From Actinomadura spongiicola (GTDB lineage Bacteria > Actinomycetota > Actinomycetes > Streptosporangiales > Streptosporangiaceae): a stretch of DNA of 64,000 nt. This document shows, one piece after another, positions 32,474 through 39,961 of this stretch (positions are counted from its first letter, which is position 1; every line of letters starts with the position of its first letter). The translations under genes were made by a program, and so were the position numbers. The stretch lies in NCBI RefSeq assembly GCF_003432485.1, contig NZ_QVNQ01000009.1, positions 1 to 64,000 of the forward strand. The letters run 5' to 3'. Under the pieces are notes generated by a model, which was not told the origin of the DNA, ran no database searches, and saw only the letters and a list, made by a program, of their open reading frames with translations.

Positions 32474-35341
32474 ATGAGCTGGCAGGCGGCCGGGGTGGGG
32501 CCCGGCGGAACCGGCGGCGGTCCGAGCGGGGACCTGTTCGCCTCGGTCGAGGGCAACGTGCGGGAGCTGGTCGCCTCTCCCTGGTGGCAGACCGCCCCGC
32601 CCGCCGACCGCGCCGCCCAGATCGCGGCGCGGATGCTGTGGGGCGCCGGGGAATGGTGGCTGTACGGGGCGTGGGGCCGCTGGTACCGGTGCGGTCTGGA
32701 CGGCAGTTGGCATCCGTGCCCGCCGCCGGCCTCGTTCGAGGACCGCCGTGTCGCCGTGCCCGCGCCGCGCGGGGCGGGCACGCCGCCGATCCCGCCGCAG
32801 CTGTACCCGACCGGCCCGGACCTGTCGGCCGGGCGGGTCGCGCCGCTGGGGTTCCTCGGGCCCGTCCCCGACACCGCGGTGGTGGCGCGCATCGCCCAGT
32901 CCCTCACCACGGCCCTGGCGGTGGACCCGCAGCAGTTCGCCCAGCGCGACCCGATGTTCCAGCCCGGGACGCCGTCCACGGTCGCCGCGGCGTGGGGCGC
33001 GCTGCTGTGGTGCGCCGGGTCGCCGGTGGCGTTGACCGAGCATCCGCTGATCGAGTCGTTCATCCCGTTCCTGACCACGTCCGCCGACCGGCTGCACTGG
33101 ATGATGCCGCCCGACTTCGCGACCCTGGCGGGCTACTACATTCACCGGCTCGGCGCCGGTGACGGCGGCGGCGCCGCCCATGTCGCCCGGGTGATGTACG
33201 AGGTCGCGGCCGGGTTGCAGGCCGACCCGCGGTTCCGTCCCGGCGCGGACGCGCTGGCGGCGGTGACGGCGGCGTCGCTGCGGATGGTCAACCAGGACAT
33301 GGCCACCGTCCGGTACGGGCCGGATGCGATCGTGCAGGAGTGGCGGCGCCGTTGCCCCGCCGAGTTCGCCACCACGATGGTCCGTGACACCGCGCCCGGG
33401 GAGTTCCTGCGGCTGGCCCTGTACGACCTGCAGCAGATCGTCGCGGGGTTGACCGGTCCGCGCCCGTCGGCGCCGGGCCGCGGGCACGACGAGGTCCGCC
33501 GCGCCGGGTTGGCGGTGCTGGCCGCCGATCTGCAGGCCGCGCCGGGCGCGTTGCCGGCGTTGCAGCGGTGGCTGGACCCCGACAGCGCCCGCACGGTGCA
33601 GGCGGTGCTGGCCGATCCGGCGAACCCGCTGCGGGCGCTGTGGCCCCGGGACGGGCGGCTGCCCGAGGCGTTGCGCGGCGACGACGCCGACGCGCTGGCC
33701 GCGCTGCTGGCCACCACCTACACGCTCGGGTTGACGTGGTGCCGGTTGGCGCAGGTCCCGCCGCCGTCGACGGGGTTCGCGGTGCCGCAGGCGGTGGCGG
33801 CGGAGCTGACGTCCCCGGCGATGCACACCCCGCCGTCGACCGACGAGCTGTCGGCGTGGGACATCATCAAGGCGGCCCGCGAGCATCTGGCCGCCGAGCG
33901 CGGCGGCGGCGCCGACCAGCCGGTGGCGCCGGTGCCCGAGCCGATGCGGGAGGCGCCGGGCCCACCGCCCGCGGTCGCGCCCGCCCCACCGCCCGCCGCG
34001 CCCCCTGCGGCACCTCCTGTCGGGCCGCCGCCCGCCGCTCCGGTGCCGCCGCCGTCGGCGCCCGAGCCGCCCGCTCCCCCGGCGCCCGCCCCACCGCCGC
34101 CCGCACCGCCGACACGGGCCGCGCCCGCGGGGCCGGTGCCCGAGCCGTCCCGGCCGGTGGACGAGCCCGCGTGGCCGGACGCCACGACCGCCGACGCCGC
34201 CGCGCACCCCTCCCCACCACCGGGCCCACCCCCCGGCCCACCACCAGGCCCGCTGCCGGGCCCACCGCCGGGGCCGGGGCAGGGGTCGGCGGGCGGTCCG
34301 GTGTGGCCCGACGAGGCGCAGCACACGCAGTTGGACACCGACGCGTTCCGGACCCAGCTCGACCCGGGCCCGGCGTGGCCCGGCGCCGGCGCGCCACCTG
34401 TGGCGCCACCCCCCGTGCCGCCTGCTGTGCCGCACGCCCCGTCGCCTTCGGGGGCGGAGCCGGTGCCGCAGGCGGATCTGCCTCCGCCGCCGGTGCCGGT
34501 GCCCGAGCCGGTGCCGCCGGTTCCGGAGGCGCCCGTCCGGGAGCAGAGCCCGCAGATCGCCGAGGCGTACGGGATCCGGTTCCTGTGCGGCGCCGACGAC
34601 ATCGAGCGGGTGGTGACGGAGGTGCGGCGGCGCGGCAAGTGGGCGCGGCGGCTGCGCGGGCAGGAGGTGTCCAGCGCGTCGGCGCCCGCGTTGCTGCTGA
34701 TCGGGACGCCGTCGAGTGGGCAGCGGCGGTTGGCGAGGATGGTCGCGGCGGCGTTGGCGGAGGTGGAGGCCTCCAGCGGCGAGGTCCACAGCGTCCATGC
34801 CGAGGATCTGCGTGAGCACGGCCCCGACGGGTTGCGCGCCGTACTGGAGGAGCACGCCGGGCACGTCCTGCTGCTGGACGGTCTGGACGGTCTGATCCTG
34901 GACGAGGCGCAGGGCCCGTCGTACGCGTCGGTGCTGTACCGGACGCGGTTGGAGGGCGTCAACGACACCGCGCTGCTGGGCACGTGCGAGCCGGACCGGG
35001 TCGGGGAGCTGTCGGCGGCGTCGCCGGAGCTGGTGACGGACCTGCGGGCGGTGCGGCTGCCGGATCTGAGCGAGGCGGCGGCGCGGTCGGCGCTGGTGGG
35101 GTTGCTGGCCGAGGAGCGGCGGCTGCGGCTCGGGTCGGACGCCTGGACGGTGGTGAACCGCGAGGTGGGCCTGCTGCGTCCGCGGGGCCGGCTCACCGGC
35201 GCCCGGCTGGTCGAGGCCTATCTGGACCGGGCCGCGACCCGGCATCTGGGCAGCGCGGAGGCGACGCAGGCGATCGGCAGCGCGCTGTCGTTGACGGCCG
35301 CCGACTTCGAGGGGCTGGCCGCCGAACTGTCGGGCCGCTGA
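32474..35341 (+). CDS. 955-residue AAA-like protein with Trp-rich head, Pro-rich linker and degenerate ATP motifs
   Basis: Four parts are visible. Residues about 30-90 are Trp/Tyr-rich (LVASPWWQTAPPADRAAQI, GEWWLYGAWGRWYRCG). Residues about 100-450 form a helical domain. Residues about 455-690 are Pro/Ala/Gly-rich linker with PPGPPPGPPPGPLPGPPP repeats. Residues about 700-955 follow the CbxX/EccA-type AAA fold of type VII secretion ATPases. The Walker A equivalent is GTPSSGQRR (about 743-751), with Gln for the essential Lys, and Walker B reads LLLDGLDGL, lacking the catalytic Glu. ATP hydrolysis is therefore doubtful. No ESX genes are nearby. A terminator hairpin follows. Confidence 0.7.
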   Translation: MSWQAAGVGPGGTGGGPSGDLFASVEGNVRELVASPWWQTAPPADRAAQIAARMLWGAGEWWLYGAWGRWYRCGLDGSWHPCPPPASFEDRRVAVPAPRGAGTPPIPPQLYPTGPDLSAGRVAPLGFLGPVPDTAVVARIAQSLTTALAVDPQQFAQRDPMFQPGTPSTVAAAWGALLWCAGSPVALTEHPLIESFIPFLTTSADRLHWMMPPDFATLAGYYIHRLGAGDGGGAAHVARVMYEVAAGLQADPRFRPGADALAAVTAASLRMVNQDMATVRYGPDAIVQEWRRRCPAEFATTMVRDTAPGEFLRLALYDLQQIVAGLTGPRPSAPGRGHDEVRRAGLAVLAADLQAAPGALPALQRWLDPDSARTVQAVLADPANPLRALWPRDGRLPEALRGDDADALAALLATTYTLGLTWCRLAQVPPPSTGFAVPQAVAAELTSPAMHTPPSTDELSAWDIIKAAREHLAAERGGGADQPVAPVPEPMREAPGPPPAVAPAPPPAAPPAAPPVGPPPAAPVPPPSAPEPPAPPAPAPPPPAPPTRAAPAGPVPEPSRPVDEPAWPDATTADAAAHPSPPPGPPPGPPPGPLPGPPPGPGQGSAGGPVWPDEAQHTQLDTDAFRTQLDPGPAWPGAGAPPVAPPPVPPAVPHAPSPSGAEPVPQADLPPPPVPVPEPVPPVPEAPVREQSPQIAEAYGIRFLCGADDIERVVTEVRRRGKWARRLRGQEVSSASAPALLLIGTPSSGQRRLARMVAAALAEVEASSGEVHSVHAEDLREHGPDGLRAVLEEHAGHVLLLDGLDGLILDEAQGPSYASVLYRTRLEGVNDTALLGTCEPDRVGELSAASPELVTDLRAVRLPDLSEAAARSALVGLLAEERRLRLGSDAWTVVNREVGLLRPRGRLTGARLVEAYLDRAATRHLGSAEATQAIGSALSLTAADFEGLAAELSGR

Positions 35342-35355
35342 CCCTCGGGCGTGAC

Positions 35356-35385
35356 CCGCCCGGTGAGGTCGGGGTCACCGGGCGG
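35356..35385 (+). terminator. hairpin after the AAA-like gene
   Basis: Arms CCGCCCGGTGA and TCACCGGGCGG (11 bp, perfect) with an 8-base loop, 15 bases after the stop at 35341. No T-run, as is usual in actinomycetes. Confidence 0.6.
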
Positions 35386-35464
35386 TCCGATTCCCCTTGC
35401 CCGCAGGGGATTTGGGCCCCCGGCGGCGCGCTGGAACGTCGGTGGGCGCGGTCACGATGGGGTG

Positions 35465-36619
35465 GTGGATCGTGTGGACCGGCTGCTGGCGCTCGTCGCG
35501 GAGTTGCGCGCGGCGTCGCCCGAGCCGGTGGAGGCGGCGACTCTGGCGGAGCGGTTGGGGGTCAGTGAGCGGACCGTCCGCCGTGACGTGGAGTTGCTGA
35601 CGCACGGCGGGTTGCCGGTGCGGGCGCGTAAGGGCCGCGGGTACGTGCTGCCGCCGACGGCGGAGCGGGTGCCGTTGACCGAGGCGGAGTCGCTGACGGG
35701 TCCGGTGCGCGACACGCTCGCCGAGGCCGTGCGGACCCGCCGCATCGTCCGGCTCGCCTACACCGATCAGGCGGGGGCGCGCAGCTTCCGGGACGTGGAG
35801 GCGCACGGCCTGGTCGTGGCGCCCTACGGGGAGTACCTGGTGGGGTGGTGCCGGATGCGGGACGGGCCACGGATGTTCCGGGTGGACCGGGTCGGCGCGG
35901 CGTTCCTGGCGGGCCGGGGCGCGGAGGTCCGTGACCTGGACGAGTTGGTGGCGGCGTTGCGGGTGCCGATGCCGCGTCCGCCGGACCGGGCGGGGCCGCG
36001 TGGCCCGGCGGGTGCGGCGCGGGCGCGGGCGTGGACATTGGACCGGGTGGAGTACGTGCGGTCGCGGCTGCGGGACGTGGTCGCGGAGGTCTCCCCCACC
36101 GGACCGCGCCCCCGGTCGGCCCCCCGGTCGGTCCCGGGGTCGGGTGCGGCGGCGCTGCGGGGGGTGTTGGGGCATCTGGCGGAGTGGACGCGGTGGCAGG
36201 CGGCGGCGGTCCGGTCGGCGGCGACGGGTGAGGAGCCGGTTCTGCCGGGACGGCGGCCGTGGTTCCCGCCCGAGTTCGACCGGGAGATGCCCTACGAGGC
36301 GAGGGAGCGGATGATCCAGGACGTGATGGCGCTGCGGTCGCTGGGGGATGTGGCGCGTGACCTGGAGGAGGTGTTGGCGTCGGTGGCGCATTGGGCGGCC
36401 GACTGCGATGACGCTCTGTGGGAGGTGGAGTTGCCCGACCCGCGTCCGTACGGTCCGCCGGGTGCGCCGCGTCCGCTGGCGGATCTGCTGGCGGGGTGGC
36501 GGGGCCCGCTGGCGCACATCGAATGGCACCTGGACCGGTTGACCGACGAACCGCCGCCGTCCCCGTTCCTGGACGAGGAGGACGTCTGGCTGGTGGACCA
36601 CTGCCCTTTGCAGGCCTGA
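35465..36619 (+). CDS. HTH-WYL regulator fused to a DinB-like domain
   Basis: The protein is about 384 residues from GTG 35465 (35462 also possible). Residues 1-60 are an HTH_11 (LLALVAELRA, AERLGVSERTVRRDVELLTH). Residues about 80-155 are a WYL domain (FRDVEAHGLVVAPYGEYLVG, RMFRVDRVG). Residues about 225-370 are a four-helix segment (GVLGHLAEWTRWQAAAVRSA, DREMPYEARERMIQDVMALR, GPLAHIEWHLDRLTDE) that looks like the DinB/ClbS-DfsB fold, including His residues at the expected ends. A DNA-binding regulator joined to a DinB-like enzyme or sensor domain is unusual. Confidence 0.68.
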   Translation: MDRVDRLLALVAELRAASPEPVEAATLAERLGVSERTVRRDVELLTHGGLPVRARKGRGYVLPPTAERVPLTEAESLTGPVRDTLAEAVRTRRIVRLAYTDQAGARSFRDVEAHGLVVAPYGEYLVGWCRMRDGPRMFRVDRVGAAFLAGRGAEVRDLDELVAALRVPMPRPPDRAGPRGPAGAARARAWTLDRVEYVRSRLRDVVAEVSPTGPRPRSAPRSVPGSGAAALRGVLGHLAEWTRWQAAAVRSAATGEEPVLPGRRPWFPPEFDREMPYEARERMIQDVMALRSLGDVARDLEEVLASVAHWAADCDDALWEVELPDPRPYGPPGAPRPLADLLAGWRGPLAHIEWHLDRLTDEPPPSPFLDEEDVWLVDHCPLQA

Positions 36620-37202
36620 CCGACTCTCGCAGCGGTCGGATCTCGCGCTCCGCCGCTCCCGGGTCGCGCTTGGACGCTGCCGTCCGCCGTCGTCGCCCGT
36701 CCCGCCGGTGTGACCCGGTGCCGTCGGTCGGCCGCCCGTGGAGACGCCGACGGCGCGCGTTCGGCGGGCCGCCTGAGCCGGTCTCGCGGCGGGGTCGGGT
36801 CCCCATGCCTGACCGGGGTACGCGGGTCGAGTTCCGCAACGACCGGCATCCGTCTGGTTATCGGCCTCGTCAACCACGTATGGGTCCATCCCTCCGACCT
36901 TCAAAGACCCACGAGCGAGGAAGGTCGCGAGACGATTCGGCAGCGTCTCAGTAGCTGGTCGCCCCGTGCTCGCGGGGCTCGCCGCCACGGTGAGCCGGAT
37001 ACCACGCGGACCGTGTTAGCGGCAGCGACTGTCCCCTCGCCCCGCCACAATTCTCAACGCGCCCGCGGGACCCACCCGCCCCCCGAGACCCGGTCAGGCC
37101 TACGGACACCTCTCCCGCGAAATCTCGAGTCCTGATCAGGCCCCCGTTACCCGGCCGGGACCTGACCTGCCGCGGTTGTGGCGGGTCGAGGGTGGTGGCG
37201 GC

Positions 37203-37305
37203 ACGCAGGACCAGCGACCCCTTGGTGAGGAGGGAGAACGGGTTGGCGGCGTCCCGCGGCGCCGCCAGGATCCCCGGCATCAACCGGTAGCGGCCCTCGG
37301 CGCGC
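37203..37305 (-). pseudogene. inverted fragment of the downstream radical SAM gene
   Basis: On the minus strand these 103 bases match 40351-40453 of the Rv2578c-like gene at 101 of 103 positions, encoding RAEGRYRLMPGILAA-RDAAN and NPFSLLTKGSLVLR. One change turns Leu to Pro, the other is synonymous. Immediately before it on the minus strand is AACCCGTACCGG, identical to 12 bases of the same gene (about 40149-40160), as if the intervening 190 bases had been deleted from a longer copy. Non-functional. Confidence 0.88.
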
Positions 37306-37694
37306 CGGTACGGGTTGAGGGTGGTGGCGCGTTGAGGCGTCGAGGTTGCGGCGGGTCCAACGCCACCAACGTCCATGGGGAAGCGGTCGCGTGGGGTTTC
37401 CCTGAGGGGTGGCCGCCTTCGGATGTCGCCGGGAAGCCGTCCTCTGCGCCCTCCTCCACGCCGCCCCTCGACTCCCATCACTTACGACGGCACCCGAGGT
37501 CGTTGGGGGTGGTGGTGGTTCGGGGGTGGCGGTGGACGGGGCACTCGCGTCGAGCCGTTACAGTGGTTACGTCGGTGTGGGATGTGTCCCCCGGGCTCTA
37601 CCTGACGCCTTCGGGGAATACCGCCGGTCCCTTGTGGTCCGGGCTGGAGCTTCGTTGTGCCTTTCGCCGTGAGGCGACCACCACACCGGCGCTT

Positions 37695-37738
37695 ACGCCG
37701 TTGCCCCGGCGAGGAGTTCCTCGCCGGGGCAACGGCGT
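37695..37738. terminator. 44-bp near-perfect palindrome (21-bp stem)
   Basis: Left arm starts ACGCCGTTGCCCCGGCGAGG, right arm is its complement, separated by two bases (GT), and is followed by TTT. It lies 133 bases beyond the stop of the DUF3040 gene. It may be a strong bidirectional terminator; the unusually long perfect stem could also be a protein-binding or recombination site. Confidence 0.6.
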
Positions 37739-37870
37739 TTCTGCGTCTGCCCGCTTCTGTGTCTGCCTGTTTCCGTGCGTGCGGGTGTTTCCGTGCGTGC
37801 GGGTGTCTGCGGGGCGGTGGGGTGGGGTCGCGTGCCCGGGCACGGGAAGGTCGGTGCGGTTACGGCGGTG

Positions 37871-38068
37871 TCATAGTGCGGCCGCCGCGATGGCGGCGCC
37901 GACCGCGGCGAGGACGATGATGACGGCGGCCGTGGCGAGGACGATGGTGCGTGCGCGGCGGCGGGGGGTGCCCAGTCGTGCGAGGCGATGGGCCAGCCGC
38001 GGGTCGTCCTCGCTCAGGCGGACCTCGATCTGTGTGAGGATCCGCTGCTCCTCCATCGACAGCGCCAT
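37871..38068 (-). CDS. DUF3040 small membrane protein
   Basis: The protein is 65 residues. The N-terminus ALSMEEQRILTQIEVRLSED and DPRLAHRLARL is the DUF3040 signature and is followed by a single membrane helix (TIVLATAAVIIVLAAVGAAI). GGAGGT seven bases upstream favours the ATG at 38068 over one at 38074. Common in actinomycetes; some relatives are under WhiB or developmental control, but nothing here shows that. Confidence 0.87.
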   Translation of the reverse strand: MALSMEEQRILTQIEVRLSEDDPRLAHRLARLGTPRRRARTIVLATAAVIIVLAAVGAAIAAAAL

Positions 38069-38121
38069 GCTCATACCTCCGGGGGTCAGGTGTCTGAATT
38101 CCTCCCCCCGGAGCATGATCA

Positions 38122-39798
38122 TTATCCCTGGGGGGTGGTGACGGTTGCGCCGCGGCCGGGTCGGCTCTGGTGGTGGAGGCTGTTCAGGGCGGTGACGTAG
38201 TAGGTGTAGGTGCGGCCGGGTCGGGCGGTGGGGTCGTCGAGGCGAGGGCCGCGGACGTGGCCGATGAGGTGGGCGGGGTCGACGGGGGCGCAGCCGGGGC
38301 GTTCGCCGTCCACCCGGTAGACGGCGTAGGACGCGGCGTCGGCGTCGGCGTCGGCGTCGGTGGCGGTGGCGGTGGCGGACCGCCAGGTGACGCGGACGCC
38401 TGCGGCGCTGTCGCGGACGCCGTCGAGGGGCGTGGCGGTGGTGTTCCGCACGGCGGGTGGGGGCGCGGTGTCGTCGCGGGGGCGTCCGGGGTGGTCGGCG
38501 GCGGGTGGGATGGCGGGGCGGGCGTAGTGGTCGGCGCGGAGCCGGTCGGCGAATCCGCGCTTGTTGGCGGCGATGTCGGAGGCGCTGAAGAAGACGTCGC
38601 CGCGGACCTCGGGGTGTTCGGCGTTGAGGGTGAGGTGCCGTGACAGTTCGGCGGGGTTCTTCCAGGCGGCGTCGGCGCCGACGCGGTAGGCGCCCTGTCC
38701 GATGGTCAGTTGCACGCCGGTGCCGTCGACCTGGTCGGCCCACCAGCGGACGAGTTCGGCGTAGTCGGCGCGGGGGTCGCCGATCGGCCAGTACAGCTGG
38801 GGGGTGACGTAGTCGATCCACCCTTTCTTGATCCAGGTGCGGGTGTCGGCGTAGACGTCGTCGTAGCTTTGCAGGGCGCGGGTGGCCGACCCGGCGGGGT
38901 CGGTGCTCTTGTTGCGCCACACGCCGAAGGGGCTGATGCCGAACCGTACCCAGGGTTTGGCGTCGTGGATCTTCTCGGAGAGGGTCCGGACGAGGGTGTT
39001 GACGTTCTCGCGGCGCCAGTCGTCCTTGTCGGCGCCGCGGCCGTGGGCCTTGTAGGTGGCCTGGTCGGGGAACTGCGCGCCGCCCTCGGGATAGGGGTAG
39101 AAGTAGTCGTCGAAGTGGACGGCGTCGATGTCGTACTTGGTGACGACGTCCATGACGACGCGGGTGGCCAGGTCCCGGACCTGCGGCAGGCCGGGGTCGT
39201 ACCACAGGCCTTTGCCGTATTTGCGGACCCAGTCGGGGTGCTGGCGGGCGGGGCTCTTGGGCGACAGTTTCTTCAGGTCGTCCTGGCGGGAGATGCGGTA
39301 GGGATTGAACCAGGCGTGGAATTCCAGGTTCCGGGCCCGCGCCTCTTTGATCATGAAGGCGAGGACGTCGTAGCCGGGGTCCTTGCCCTGCGTGCCGGTG
39401 ATCCACTGTGACCACGGCTCGTACGGGGAGGGGTAGAAGGCATCGGAGTTGGGGCGGATCTGGACGAACACCGCGTTCAGTTTCATGTCGGTGGCGGTGT
39501 CGAGGAGCCGGGTGAACTGCCTTTTCTGTTCGGCGGCGGTGTCGGCGGTGTCCTTGGGCCAGTCGATGCCGGCGACGGTGGCGATCCACATGCCGCGCAG
39601 TTGGCGTCCGTCGGCGTCGTCAGGCGGGTCGACGCGCGGGCATTCGGTGGCGGCGCCGGCGGGGCCGGGCCCGCGGCCGCCGGAGCCGCGGCCGTTCTCG
39701 CCGCCGAGCGCGGGTATGCCGCAGCCGGCCGCCGCGCCCGCGGCCACCGCCGCCAGCAGGGCCGCCATGACCGTCCGGATCCTGGTTCGCGATGCCAT
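38122..39798 (-). CDS. secreted GHL10/DUF187 glycoside hydrolase-like lipoprotein
   Basis: The protein is 558 residues. A lipoprotein signal peptide ends in AAGAAAGC (lipobox Cys near residue 26). The catalytic-type domain (about 65-400) is the GHL10/DUF187 barrel: LRGMWIATVAGIDWP, NAVFVQIRPNSDAFYPSPYE, DIDAVHFDDYFYPYP (with the Asp/Asp pair) and WIDYVTPQLYWPIG. A C-terminal fibronectin-like module follows (ASYAVYRVDGERPG, YTYYVTALNSL). Between them an Asp-Ala run (TDADADADA) is encoded by GGCGTC hexamers. Likely acts on cell-wall or capsular glycans outside the cell. Confidence 0.87.
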   Translation of the reverse strand: MASRTRIRTVMAALLAAVAAGAAAGCGIPALGGENGRGSGGRGPGPAGAATECPRVDPPDDADGRQLRGMWIATVAGIDWPKDTADTAAEQKRQFTRLLDTATDMKLNAVFVQIRPNSDAFYPSPYEPWSQWITGTQGKDPGYDVLAFMIKEARARNLEFHAWFNPYRISRQDDLKKLSPKSPARQHPDWVRKYGKGLWYDPGLPQVRDLATRVVMDVVTKYDIDAVHFDDYFYPYPEGGAQFPDQATYKAHGRGADKDDWRRENVNTLVRTLSEKIHDAKPWVRFGISPFGVWRNKSTDPAGSATRALQSYDDVYADTRTWIKKGWIDYVTPQLYWPIGDPRADYAELVRWWADQVDGTGVQLTIGQGAYRVGADAAWKNPAELSRHLTLNAEHPEVRGDVFFSASDIAANKRGFADRLRADHYARPAIPPAADHPGRPRDDTAPPPAVRNTTATPLDGVRDSAAGVRVTWRSATATATDADADADAASYAVYRVDGERPGCAPVDPAHLIGHVRGPRLDDPTARPGRTYTYYVTALNSLHHQSRPGRGATVTTPQG

Positions 39799-39901
39799 AG
39801 CGGCCCATTGTTACTCACGCGCCGCGATGCCGCGTACGGAACACCGATGCCCGTGTGATCCCTCACCGTCCCGTTTAGCCCGATACGCGAATTGCGATCT
39901 T

Positions 39902-39915
39902 CGAACACGCGTTCC
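39902..39915 (+). promoter_or_regulatory. LexA (SOS) box
   Basis: CGAACACGCGTTCC matches the Gram-positive LexA consensus CGAAC-N4-GTTCG in 13 of 14 positions. It lies 47 bases before the radical SAM start codon. Confidence 0.7.
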
Positions 39916-39961
39916 ATACTGGCCGGACACGACATCGATCATGCGTTCGAGAGGGGTGGGG

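Larger units (their letters stand above)
36620..37870. other. 1.25-kb region without intact genes
   Basis: No credible full-length gene on either strand. It contains a copy of part of the radical SAM gene (37203-37305), bracketed by a 19-bp direct repeat (CGGGTYGAGGGTGGTGGCG at 37182-37200 and 37311-37329), a 44-bp palindrome (37695-37738) and an 18-bp tandem duplication GTTTCCGTGCGTGCGGGT (37769-37804). A CCCCG-N6-CGGGG element lies at 36962-36977. It reads as a scar of past rearrangements. Confidence 0.6.

Noticed and set aside
32147..35245. 1032-codon open frame on the minus strand
   Set aside because: It is antisense to the AAA-like gene and consists of Arg/Pro/Gly-rich nonsense; long shadow frames are usual in very GC-rich DNA.
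36962..36977. CCCCG-N6-CGGGG resembling a type I-E CRISPR repeat core
   Set aside because: Only one copy, no spacers and no cas genes in the window.
39902..39915. Possible third copy of the men palindrome
   Set aside because: The arms GAAC/GTTC are four bases apart, not two, and fit the LexA consensus instead.
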